From contig JAQVMT010000001.1 in NCBI GenBank assembly GCA_028703495.1, positions 186,001 to 250,000 of the forward strand: DNA of 64,000 bases, read 5' to 3'. Below the pieces are notes generated by a model. That model did no database searches and was not told where the DNA came from. It saw nothing but the letters and a program-made list of their open reading frames with translations. The stretch comes from Clostridia bacterium (GTDB lineage Bacteria; Bacillota; Clostridia; Christensenellales; CAG-314). How positions within the stretch are numbered: the stretch's first letter is position 1; each line of letters opens with the position of its first letter. The position numbers and the translations under genes were made by a program. Below, piece by piece: positions 33,977-43,400 of this stretch.

Positions 33977-35035
33977 TTAGGCAATCTCGTCCAAAAGCAC
34001 GATTGCAGCTGCGGCTTCTACTATGGGGCAGGCGCGTAGTGCTATGCAGACGTCGCTCGGGCTTTTGCGCTCGATAACTGCGGTTGTCATATCCGCGAGA
34101 TTAAGTCCGCGTACGGGAGCGGCGATTGTCGGAGTCGGCTTGAAGCATACATTGAATAAAAGCGGCATACCATTGGATATTCCGCCGTTAACGCCTCCGC
34201 AGTTATTGGACGAAAGGGATACCTTGCCGTCACGTACGACAAATTCGTCTACGGCGGCTTTGCCCGTCATATTCGCGAAATCGAAGCCGCGTCCGAACTC
34301 CACACCCTTAACCGCGGGCAACGAAAAAAGAAAACCGCCCAGCCTTGCGTCTAGCCCGTCGAACCTCGGAGAGCCTACGCCGACGGGAAGTCCTACGACG
34401 CAGCACTCGACAACGCCGCCGCAGCTGTCCTTTTCGGCAGATAGCCTGTTCGTTAAAGCTTGCACCCGATCGGCAATGTCATCGATAAAGGGATACGACG
34501 TAAAAAGACGTTCGTAAAGCGATAGAGGATTGTCATAATTCGCAAAGCTCCTGTCGCAAATATCCAAAATCGATTTTACGTGTGAAATTATGCGAATTTT
34601 GTGCTTTTCGTATAGGGCTTGAGCGCATAATGCTCCCGCAAAGGTCAACGGTGCGGTAAGTCTGCCGCTAAGGTGTCCACCTCCGCAAATGTCTGCAAAG
34701 CCCTTATATTTGACAAAAGCCGTGTAGTCGGCGTGTGACGGACGCGCAACCGTGCAATCGTCATTTGAGTATGCTTTGTTTTGGAAAATAACCGTAATCG
34801 GAGATCCGTTGGTAAAGCCGTCGGACACGCCCGATATAATCTCGTAATTGTCTTTTTCTGCTCTTGATGTGGCGTTAAACAACGGATTGGGCGTGCGCCT
34901 TGCTATAAAAGCGTCGATATAGTCGAAGTCCAACTTCATTCCGCACAAAAAGCCGTCGATGGTTATTCCCATTTGGCGTTGATGAGATTGCCCGAACAGT
35001 GATATTTTAAGATTGTTTCCCCAAATTGAAGACAT
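33977..35035 (-). CDS. aroC: Chorismate synthase
   Basis: This 352-aa FMN-dependent enzyme removes phosphate from EPSP to form chorismate, the last step of the shikimate pathway. Visible are FGQSHQRQMGITIDG near the N-terminus (family His), RPSHADYTAFVKYKG, GGGHLSGRLTAP and the C-terminal RKSPSDVC. The GGGHLSGR form is the clostridial variant of the GGRSSAR motif. GAGGGG precedes the ATG. It is the last gene of the aroE-aroB-aroA-aroC run, with 67 bases after aroA. Confidence 0.95.
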   Translation of the reverse strand: MSSIWGNNLKISLFGQSHQRQMGITIDGFLCGMKLDFDYIDAFIARRTPNPLFNATSRAEKDNYEIISGVSDGFTNGSPITVIFQNKAYSNDDCTVARPSHADYTAFVKYKGFADICGGGHLSGRLTAPLTFAGALCAQALYEKHKIRIISHVKSILDICDRSFANYDNPLSLYERLFTSYPFIDDIADRVQALTNRLSAEKDSCGGVVECCVVGLPVGVGSPRFDGLDARLGGFLFSLPAVKGVEFGRGFDFANMTGKAAVDEFVVRDGKVSLSSNNCGGVNGGISNGMPLLFNVCFKPTPTIAAPVRGLNLADMTTAVIERKSPSDVCIALRACPIVEAAAAIVLLDEIA

Positions 35036-35102
35036 TTTTCCCCTCTATAACGTGCTGAATTTCATAATCAGAATATTTTGTATCTACAAGGTTACATTTA
35101 TG

Positions 35103-36413
35103 TTACGCGATTATCTCCGAATTTGATTTGGCTTCATCCGTGCTTTGACCGTTGTTTGCACACAAAAGCTTGGTCTTTCCCCCCAGTCTGTTGTATTCGG
35201 GAAAGTAGTCCCTAAAGCTCTTATTTACGCATTCGTAGTCCTTGATGACAATCGGGTTATCGCAAGCCAAGGCAAGCACCGAAAGCATCATAACTATGCG
35301 GTGGTCGTTGAAGGAAGGGAAAGTGATACCTCCGTTGAAGGAAGGCTTGCCGCAAATTGTGATCTTGTTATTGGAAACCGTAGTTTTGACGCCCAACTCG
35401 GAAAGAATATATATCAAAGCATCCATTCGGTTGCTTTCCTTGTGGACAAGTCGTCTTACGCCTCGAATAGAGCTTACGCCGTCCGCGGTTGAAAGCAGAG
35501 CGCACACGGGAAGTATTAGGTCCGGGCAATTGGACATATCCACATCTATCGGTTTTATCGTGCTTTTTTCGACCGTAACGTTCAGGTCGGCAAGCAATAC
35601 GGACGAGTGACATGATCTGGTCTTGATATCGAAACTCGCACCCAATTCGGGCAATAAATCGATTATTCTTCTGTCGGGTTGAAGGCTAAGGCTGTGCAGA
35701 TTGTTGCTTGTAACCTCGCCGCTTAAAAGTCCGCAGGCAATGAAGAAAGCATTGTTGGAATAGTCGTTTTCAAAGCAGGTTTTACGATATCCGTACGAGC
35801 TTTTATGGGTGTAATAGGTATTGCGGTCGCGTTTTACGGTTACGCCGAAGCGTTGCATTTCACATACGGTCATATCCGCATAACCTCTCGAGTAAAACGG
35901 AGGTGTAACGTATAGCTTACAATCTCCGTCTAGGAGAGGCAGTGCCAAGAGCAATCCGCTGACATATTGCGAGCTTAGGTTGCCGCAGATTGTATAATCG
36001 CCGCACACGAGTTTTCCTCTTGCGATAATTAGGTTGTTTTCGATGGTAATATTGGCTCCCATTCTGGTTAATTCGTCTATAAGCAAAGAATGCGGACGGT
36101 GTGCCAGAGAATCGGAAAGCAAATAGTTTACACTAAGTCCCAACGCGCAGGTAACGGGTAATAGGAGCCTTAAAAGTGTGGCGTTATCACCGCAGTTTAT
36201 TTCCGTATGCTCGACCTTATCCCTCTTTCGAAGTATCTTTCGCAGACTTTCCGTAGCCTTATATGTCAAATCTATATCGTCCGACTTGATATCGAAAATC
36301 GGAGGCTTGGTTTTTGCCAGCATACAGCAAATGAGATGCCTAACGATGTATGATTTATTATAAAGTAAATTCGGCGTTCCGTATATGGAGCTTTTTTCAA
36401 TTTGAATATCCAT
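35103..36413 (-). CDS. aroA: 3-phosphoshikimate 1-carboxyvinyltransferase (EPSP synthase)
   Basis: This 436-aa enzyme joins phosphoenolpyruvate and shikimate-3-phosphate to EPSP. Matches to the family are SSQYVSGLLLALP (near 148), the DMSNCPDLILP Asp region (near 290), the HKESNR loop (near 320) and FNDHRIVMML (near 382). The usual N-(A/S)-G-T-R loop appears as NCGDNATLLRLL, so this is a diverged form, perhaps with altered inhibitor sensitivity. AGAGGAA precedes the ATG. It lies 50 bases downstream of aroB. Confidence 0.93.
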   Translation of the reverse strand: MDIQIEKSSIYGTPNLLYNKSYIVRHLICCMLAKTKPPIFDIKSDDIDLTYKATESLRKILRKRDKVEHTEINCGDNATLLRLLLPVTCALGLSVNYLLSDSLAHRPHSLLIDELTRMGANITIENNLIIARGKLVCGDYTICGNLSSQYVSGLLLALPLLDGDCKLYVTPPFYSRGYADMTVCEMQRFGVTVKRDRNTYYTHKSSYGYRKTCFENDYSNNAFFIACGLLSGEVTSNNLHSLSLQPDRRIIDLLPELGASFDIKTRSCHSSVLLADLNVTVEKSTIKPIDVDMSNCPDLILPVCALLSTADGVSSIRGVRRLVHKESNRMDALIYILSELGVKTTVSNNKITICGKPSFNGGITFPSFNDHRIVMMLSVLALACDNPIVIKDYECVNKSFRDYFPEYNRLGGKTKLLCANNGQSTDEAKSNSEIIA

Positions 36414-36463
36414 TATTCCTCTTATGTTACCTGTTTACCCTTGTGTTGTGCAATTGTAGTATT

Positions 36464-37516
36464 CTAACGGCTGTTGCTGATCCAACCCAACAGGGTGTTT
36501 CTTTGAATGGAAACAACTCTGCAATCGCCGATATTTATCAAGAACGGCATATAGATGTCGTCACCTTCTTGCTTTTTGTCGAAAATAGGCACGTTCTTTA
36601 GGACATTGAGGTTGGGGAGCAATCTAAATCCGAATCTTTGTATGGCATTATATACGTTGTTAAAGGTATAGTTTGGTACGATTCCGTAGTCGCATCCCAG
36701 TTTGGTTTCGAAATAAATTCCGTTTACGACGGCTTCCCCGTGCGTTATGGAATAACCGAAGGCGGTTTCAAGTGAATGACCTATTGTGTGACCGAGGTTA
36801 AGGATATGTCTGATATTGTTGTCATAATAGTCTTTGTCGACATAGCTCAATTTAATCGTAATACAGCTTGCGATTGCTTCCTTTACGGCAGAAGTGCTGT
36901 TGAACACGCCTGAATAGTCGTTACCCGAAATAAGCGAATACTTCAAAATCTCGCCTTTTCCGCTGGAAAACTCTCTTTGATTGAGAGTTTTTAAAAAGTC
37001 GGTGTCAATCAAAACGGCGGTTGGATTATAAAACGTTCCTATGGCGTTTTTTCGGTTATTGAAGTTAAGCCCATTCTTTCCGCCGATGCCCGCATCTACC
37101 ATTCCCATAAGGGTAGTAGGAACGATCGCGTAATGCGCGCCTCTTAAATATGTGCTTGCCACGAAGCCGCAAATGTCGGAGGTAATACCCCCGCCTATGC
37201 TTATAAGAAGACAATTCTTGGTAATTGCGTTCGCAACCAAAAAATCGTACAGTCTGCAAGCCGTTTCCATGGTTTTGGATCGCTCGTCACAGCGTAAAAT
37301 GAACGTCCGAACTCTGTCACCCAAAGCGCGAAACGGAGCGATTAGTCGGTTTTGCCACAGCCCGAAGACGTTTTGATCGATGACCAATACGATTTGATTG
37401 AACGTAAGCTTACTCACCGAAGTTGAGGTGAGTAGCTCCTCATAGGGCAAAAAGTATACGTTGTGTTTTGCCAGCGTGTCTTTGATGCTGCCCTCGCCGA
37501 AAAAATTACTGTCCAT
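36464..37516 (-). CDS. aroB: 3-dehydroquinate synthase
   Basis: This 350-aa NAD- and metal-dependent enzyme cyclises DAHP to 3-dehydroquinate. Clear motifs are SIGGGITSDICGFVASTYLRG (near 107-127), PTTLMGMVDAGIGGKNGLN, GEILKYSLI and the metal-binding HILNLGHTIGHSLE and YSITHGEAV. The first 11 bases overlap the end of aroE, indicating coupled translation. Confidence 0.96.
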   Translation of the reverse strand: MDSNFFGEGSIKDTLAKHNVYFLPYEELLTSTSVSKLTFNQIVLVIDQNVFGLWQNRLIAPFRALGDRVRTFILRCDERSKTMETACRLYDFLVANAITKNCLLISIGGGITSDICGFVASTYLRGAHYAIVPTTLMGMVDAGIGGKNGLNFNNRKNAIGTFYNPTAVLIDTDFLKTLNQREFSSGKGEILKYSLISGNDYSGVFNSTSAVKEAIASCITIKLSYVDKDYYDNNIRHILNLGHTIGHSLETAFGYSITHGEAVVNGIYFETKLGCDYGIVPNYTFNNVYNAIQRFGFRLLPNLNVLKNVPIFDKKQEGDDIYMPFLINIGDCRVVSIQRNTLLGWISNSR

Positions 37517-38570
37517 AATAGCCTCTTGTAATTAGTTCACTTTTTACCTTGTGGAAAATGCGATCCGAATTGAATTTTTTGCTTTGCCATATGCTTTCGG
37601 ATTTTATCGCCTGAAAGATTAGCATATCCAATCCGTCGGAATATGCAATATTATTGTCATGTGCGTATCTGGACAATTCGCATTCTCCGATATGCAGATC
37701 GAATATCAACCCTTTTTTACTTATGTGTCCGTCTAAAATCCTCGGGTTTTCAACTCCCAAAGAGCAGTCGACGACCAAATCAAAGACCAATCCGTTTTCT
37801 TTTTTGCGATTTGTAACACTCGATGAGTTATTCACGTCGGATAACTGCTGCGCAGTTGAATCGACAATGAAAACGGTTTCGGTTGTTTGCTCGTTCGAAA
37901 CTTTCGATTTCTTAGCCTTCGAGATACGGCAGAGCTCCAAATCGGGCGGAGTAAGTTCATTGTTTAGGTATATCGGCGTATAGCCCCTGCTTTTTGCAAA
38001 TAGCTTCGCTCTTTCTATAGATGAAGACAGGACGTATAAGTTGCTTGTGATTGACATAAGCTCGTAAGCAACAGCCTTTGCCGCGCCTCCTGTTCCGATG
38101 ACAAGTGCGTTCTTGAAGATAGCGTTACTTAGGTAAGCTTGATTGGTGCGTGAATTCAAGCCTTCGATGGTTCTCAATACGATATTGTCGAGGGCGCATC
38201 GGAAGCCGAAGATGTCGGTGGAGAAACCGATTTTAAGTAAACCGCCGACAGAAAGGTGCTGAACGGTATTGATACTTCGATAGTATTTGGCAGGTCCGCA
38301 AGGCTCCGAATACGCAATTTCTATCTCCTTAAAGGGCGTCGTAACGTTGTATCCGTCCATGAAATTAAGTATCGGTATACACTTTTTTCTAAGTGCGCAT
38401 TTTTCTGCGAAAGAAAGCTTGCGGACATCGATAGTTGAGCCAAAAAGAGCCGAAGCATCCACGAGGCGGTACACGGCATCAAAGCCCGTTTCTTCAAATA
38501 TTATCTTATGTATTATGGGCGAAAGCGACTTTTGTATGCCGCAACCGACCAGCCCGTAATTTTCGCTCAC
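37506..38570 (-). CDS. aroE: Shikimate dehydrogenase
   Basis: This 354-aa enzyme reduces 3-dehydroshikimate with NADPH. LVGCGIQKSLSPIIHKIIF near the N-terminus contains the shikimate-binding SLSP, GYNVTTPFKE near 73 carries the catalytic Lys, and the dinucleotide loop is GTGGAAKAVAYEL near 168. It is 60-70 residues longer than usual, with inserted Ser/Asn-rich segments near 208-245. Start is GTG at 38570 with GGAGGA five bases upstream. It leads the aro operon. Confidence 0.93.
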   Translation of the reverse strand: MSENYGLVGCGIQKSLSPIIHKIIFEETGFDAVYRLVDASALFGSTIDVRKLSFAEKCALRKKCIPILNFMDGYNVTTPFKEIEIAYSEPCGPAKYYRSINTVQHLSVGGLLKIGFSTDIFGFRCALDNIVLRTIEGLNSRTNQAYLSNAIFKNALVIGTGGAAKAVAYELMSITSNLYVLSSSIERAKLFAKSRGYTPIYLNNELTPPDLELCRISKAKKSKVSNEQTTETVFIVDSTAQQLSDVNNSSSVTNRKKENGLVFDLVVDCSLGVENPRILDGHISKKGLIFDLHIGECELSRYAHDNNIAYSDGLDMLIFQAIKSESIWQSKKFNSDRIFHKVKSELITRGYYGQ

Positions 38571-38719
38571 AGCTTCCTCCGTATGTCAAGCCCTATGATC
38601 TCATGATTTTAGCTCACTATTTCGTATTAATGTAAGCAATTTTATCGTATAACTTTATCGGTATTGTTAAATCGGGACTTGTTGACGATAAATTTGGATA
38701 TTGCCATCAATCAAGCTAC

Positions 38720-38748
38720 AGTATACCATAATGCTTTAGTTAATTCAA
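38720..38748 (-). promoter_or_regulatory. Promoter of the shikimate operon
   Basis: Minus strand TTGAAT, 17-bp spacer, TATACT, giving a leader of about 140 bases before aroE. Confidence 0.8.
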
Positions 38749-38788
38749 GCAATGCAACAAAAAAAAATCAAAATACTCCCCAAACACT

Positions 38789-38816
38789 TTGAAATACGCG
38801 GTAAATGTGCTAAAAT
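38789..38816 (+). promoter_or_regulatory. Promoter of the DUF4364 gene
   Basis: TTGAAA, 16-bp spacer, TAAAAT, divergent from the aro promoter. Confidence 0.6.
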
Positions 38817-38900
38817 ATAAAACCAAGCGTAATAGAGCTGTTGCGCGAGGGCGGATTTCGGGTAAGCTCGGCAAATGTAGTGTTAAATCAATCGGTAATA

Positions 38901-39437
38901 ATGAAAAAGAGTAATAACGACCCAATTCAGAATAAGCTGTTGATGCTTTTCATTTTCGACAAAATGGAAATGCCGATGTCGGAGGATACTCTTACCAATT
39001 TTTGCACTTGCGATGATGCCTTGATTCCCTATATGGACTGCAAGTGGTCGTTTGGGGACTTGCTAAAGACGGGCTATTTGTGTGAATACAAGTACTCTTG
39101 CAAGGATTTACCGCTTTACATAATATCCGAGGAGGGCAGAATTTGCTTAGCGCATTTCTTTGCCCGTATCCCTATAAGCCAAAGGGAGTTGGTGTCGGCG
39201 ATCGTCAAACGTGACAGAATGACGTTTAAAAGGCAACAGGAGTATTTCTCAAATTACAGCAAAAACTCCGACGGCACATATAAGGTTTCACTTAAGATAA
39301 ACGAGCCGGAAAAGCCCGTTATCGAAATCAGTATGAACGTGCCTTCGAAGGAGATTGCAAAATCGATGTATGACAGTTGGGAAGAACGCGCACCCAAGGT
39401 GTTTTCTTCGATATACGATATTTTGGTGGACGGTTAG
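38901..39437 (+). CDS. DUF4364 family protein
   Basis: This 178-aa protein has an N-terminal winged-helix-like part (NKLLMLFIFDKMEMPMSEDTL, then YMDCKWSFGDLLKTGYL and LYIISEEGRICLAHF) and a beta-rich C-terminal domain. DUF4364 proteins are common in Clostridia and are thought to be transcription regulators, but targets are unknown. The ATG at 38901 has only a weak upstream AG-rich stretch; the ATG gives the conserved start of the family. The 380 bases that follow hold no gene. Confidence 0.88.
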   Translation: MKKSNNDPIQNKLLMLFIFDKMEMPMSEDTLTNFCTCDDALIPYMDCKWSFGDLLKTGYLCEYKYSCKDLPLYIISEEGRICLAHFFARIPISQRELVSAIVKRDRMTFKRQQEYFSNYSKNSDGTYKVSLKINEPEKPVIEISMNVPSKEIAKSMYDSWEERAPKVFSSIYDILVDG

Positions 39438-39820
39438 TGTCAAACGGCGCAATCCGTCTTTTATTTAATGTGACAATTCGCGCTTCTTCGGTCAACTTAT
39501 ACAAAGAGCGCACCAATAAAAATTATTGCATCTGCCGTCGGGCTTTTCCTTTTGCAAAACGCAAAGGGATATAGGTTTGCATGAGGTATGATTTTAACAA
39601 TAAGGCGAAGGCTTTTATTGTCTTGAAACAGTTAGAACGTTTGCTTTGCGGCATTTACCTTTAACAAAATGCGAAATGGATTTAGCTAATCCTGTACGAG
39701 GTTATCTTTTGAATGATGCTAAAGGGATATTTTACTGTACGAGGTTTGCTTTGCGACATTTTATGCTGATACAATCACGCGTTTATAAGCGATAAATAAT
39801 TATTTTTTCGGAGGAAGATT
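39438..39820. other. Intergenic region with degenerate repeats
   Basis: No gene is seen. Several weak repeats of about 50-60 bp are present, for example AAAACGCAAAGGGATAT (near 39556), AAAATGCGAAATGGATTT (near 39665) and two copies of CTGTACGAGGTT (39691 and 39737). Confidence 0.5.
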
Positions 39821-40123
39821 ATGGAATACGTAGAAATTATCAAAAACTTTTTGGATTCGGAGCAAAGATTGAAGGATTATCCTGCCAAGAGGAAGATGCA
39901 GGTTGCATGCTTGTTTTATTTGGCGACCAAGTTCGAACCCGACAGGAAATACAAAGAAATCGAAATCAATATGATATTGAAAAAGTGGAACACCTTCGGC
40001 GACCACGCGACCTTGCGCCGAGATATGATCGATGCCAAGATAATGCAAAGAACGGACGACTGTCGCGAGTATTGGTTGGCAAATCCTCAACCGACGCCCG
40101 CCGATTTGGGCTTTGAGTTTTGA
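39821..40123 (+). CDS. DUF2087 domain protein
   Basis: This 100-aa protein is essentially one DUF2087 domain: FLDSEQRLKDYPAKRKMQ, YLATKFEPDRKYKEIEINMIL, ATLRRDMIDAKIMQRTDDCREYW. DUF2087 is a small winged-helix fold often attached to MarR- or ArsR-like regulators and is likely DNA-binding. Here it stands alone. GGAGG precedes the ATG. A repeat region and a terminator follow. Confidence 0.92.
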   Translation: MEYVEIIKNFLDSEQRLKDYPAKRKMQVACLFYLATKFEPDRKYKEIEINMILKKWNTFGDHATLRRDMIDAKIMQRTDDCREYWLANPQPTPADLGFEF

Positions 40124-40151
40124 TGCACCGATTGTCGGCGCGCCCCTATTC

Positions 40152-40320
40152 GATTGTGCAAGTAATTTGCCATAGCTTTGTTTGAGCCGCATACCCGTGC
40201 TTATAAGATAGTATTTGGGTAGAGAATACTAATCATTTAACCGTCTACCGAATTAGATTGTGCGTGCTAGTTATCTGCACAAGCTTTGCTTGAGTTGTAA
40301 ACCTTGGCTTGTAATATCGA
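40152..40320 (+). repeat. Direct repeat of about 65 bp downstream of the DUF2087 gene
   Basis: GATTGTGC...AGCTTTG-TTGAG...ACC..GCTT.TAA occurs at about 40153-40218 and 40256-40320. The copies are diverged and spaced about 104 bp. Confidence 0.55.
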
Positions 40321-40368
40321 ATTCGCATATTCAAATACGTATTTACAGAAAACGTTAATAATAATTTA

Positions 40369-40404
40369 AAAGGACTGTTGCATTCACGGCAACAGTCCTT
40401 TTTC
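40369..40404. terminator. Bidirectional terminator
   Basis: Stem AAAGGACTGTTGC / GCAACAGTCCTTT with a 7-base loop and T runs on both strands. It serves the DUF2087 gene (+) and the giant protease gene (-). Confidence 0.9.
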
Positions 40405-40457
40405 GCATTAGGGCAACGCGCTAAAAGCAACGTTACCCAATCACATCGGGAATAAGC

Positions 40458-43400
40458 CTATCCGACGATTGTCGGAACTTGTTTATCCTCGGGTAAAACC
40501 GCGAATTGATCGGCTGTATTATCTACGTCGTTTGCTTGGGGGTTTACGACTTCGCCGTCCTCGTTGACCTCGCAACGAACGGTAAAGAAGCTACTCCAAA
40601 TCATGTTGTAGTAATGTGCGCCAAGGTAGGGGTGATAGATCGTCAATTCTCTTGTCATATCTTCCATATAGCAATCGAAGTTTGCGTAGTAGTAAGAGTA
40701 ATCCTTGTTGTATTGACATTCCAACGTAGGAGCCTCAAACGACGTAAATACATAGGTCGAAAGAGCGGGAGTATTGAAGAATGCCTTATCGCCTATTGTT
40801 TTGAGGTTGGAAGGCAAAGTGACTTTTTCCAAATATACGTTATTTCTGAATGCGTTAGCCGCAATCTTTAAGACACTTTCGGGTACAACAAACTCAACAT
40901 CGGTCTTTTCGCGTGAGTAGAATAGGAGAACCGACATATCGGAGTTGTATAAAACGCCGTCAACATACTTAAAGTAAACGTTTTTGGAGGAAACGTTAAT
41001 GCTTTCGATGGCTTCGCAACCATAGAACACGTTAGAGAATCCGAAGTCACCTGTTTTCTTTGAAATGGTAATGTTTTTGATGGCGGAATTTGCGAACGCT
41101 TTAGAGCCAATGTACTTGATACTGTTAGTCAATACCAGGTTTTCAATTGCTGTTCTCATAAAGGCTTGATCCATGATTTCGGTAACACCGCCGAAGTCTA
41201 CGCTCTTAAGGTTTATTGCGCCTGTGAAAGCGTTAACGGATAAGGTATTAAGGCTATTTGAAAGCACAACGCCCTGTAGCAGCTCTTTGGAGGAAAGGTA
41301 TCCGGTTGTGTTGTACAAGATTGCGCCGTTTCCGTAAGTAACAAGAGCCGTAAGGAGTTTATTAGAGCAAGAGAAAGCATAGTCGTCCATTTCGATAACA
41401 CTATCGGGCATAATGTAAATGCCGTCGAAGTCCCATCCGTCGGGCTGTCTGTAAACTCTTGTCATCTCTGCGTTATAAAGTACGTTGTATTCGTCGTTAA
41501 CGAGATATTCGTTAGCCTCGCCTGCCGTAAACATAGAAAGCTTCGGGCAGTTATTAAACGCACCGCTTCCGATATATTCAACGTTTCCGTTAAAGGTAAC
41601 CGAAGCAAGGTTGGGGTTGGTTTGGAAGGCTTTTCCGTCGATAGCTCCGATATTGCCGTTGAAGGTTACGGTTTCCAAGCATTCGGAAGCTACAAACGCA
41701 TAGCCATCGATCAAGTCGATATCCGCATCGATTACAAGGTTCTTGATAAGATATAGATATGCCATATCCTTACCGTCGGAGCTTCCGATAGAAGCAACAT
41801 GACCGTCGAGGTAGAATTCCTCGAGAGCAGGCAAATTCCACAGCACATTTGATATATCGAGGTTATTAGAGTGAATTGTGATCTTTTTGAGCGAGCTGCA
41901 AGCAGAAAGCGAATTTCCATAAAGCAGGGTAACCGTATCGGGAATTTCGATTTGCTCTATACCCGAGAGATTGAACACGCTGCCCCAAATTTGCTTCAAG
42001 CCATAAGGCAGCTCAATCGATTTCAAGCTTGTACAGGACAAGAACACGCTGTTTTTAAGAATTTGCAGGTCCTTGCTCAATACAACTTCATTAAGAGCAC
42101 CGCAGTTGCTGAAAGCTTTATTGCCGATTGTTGTTACGCCGTCGTTCATAATAACCTTTTGGAGCGATGTACAATCGGAGAAAGCTTCGTCCGCAACTTC
42201 CTTAACCGTGCTCGAGAATACGATCGATCGCAACGAGGTATTACCCCTGAATGCGGTGGAAATGGTGGTAACGCCTTCGGGGATAACTAAGTCGATTTCC
42301 TCGCCGTAGTATGCCAAAAGCACGCCGTCGATGATTACATAGTTGCTGACTTCCGAGATGTAAGCAGCGTAGTTAGCCCAGTTGTCGAAAGCCACATACT
42401 CATCGCCGTAGGCTTCGGGAACATAGATCTTAAAGTTTTCGGCAACGTTTGCAAATACGTTTACGCCAATTGTCGGAGGAACTTTTCCTTCGAACGTTAC
42501 GGATTCGAGAGCAGTGCAGTTTGCAAACGCACCATCGTCCAGCGAAGTCAAGTCGCTGTTGAACGTGATTGCTCTAAGAGCGGTGCAGCCTGCAAAAGCC
42601 GATGCGCTGATGTTTTGAACATCGCGGAGGTAAACCTGGAACAAAGCGGTACAGCCTTCGAATGAGGACGCTCCGATAGAGGTAAGGAAAGAATAGGTAT
42701 TGATTTCCTGGATTGTCGTGTTGTCCTTAAAGGCATTATCTCCGATCGCCGTGATTCCCGCGGGGACCAGAACCCTTGTAGCTTCTCCCGTATATTCCGT
42801 CAAGACTCCTTCGTTTACGGTGAAGTCCTTCATGGAGTATACAAGTTGCGAGTAGTCGGGCATAAAGTTGTCACCGAATCCCGCCCAAGCTGCTACGTAA
42901 GCATCGTATGCTTCTTCCTTAACGTAGACGACAAGGTTATTTCTGATATAGCAGAAGAAAGCGAATTGGGTTAACGTGGGAGGATTTGTTCCGCCCATAG
43001 TGATTTGTTCAAGGTCGTTGTAGGTAAACGCCTGTCCGCCGATAGTGGTAATGCTTGCAGGCAGATAGATGGATTCCAAACTCGTGAACATAAAACAGCT
43101 GAAGCCCAATGTGGTCATCGTTTCCGAAAGTCTTACGTTTTCGATTGACGTACAGTTGTAGAAAGTATAGTCGGGAACGGATTTAAGCAAACCATCGACG
43201 AAAGTTACGTTTCTAAGCGATACACAATCGTAGAAGACATAAGTTCCCATAGAGGATACGCCCGAAGGTATGATAACCTCTGTTATCTTTGCACAATTAC
43301 GGAAGGCTCCCGTACCTATTGTGGTTACGGATGCGGGGATAACGAAGTTGTTCAATTGCGAGCAGTTCATAAAGGCTTGCGCTCCGATAGTCACAAGTGA

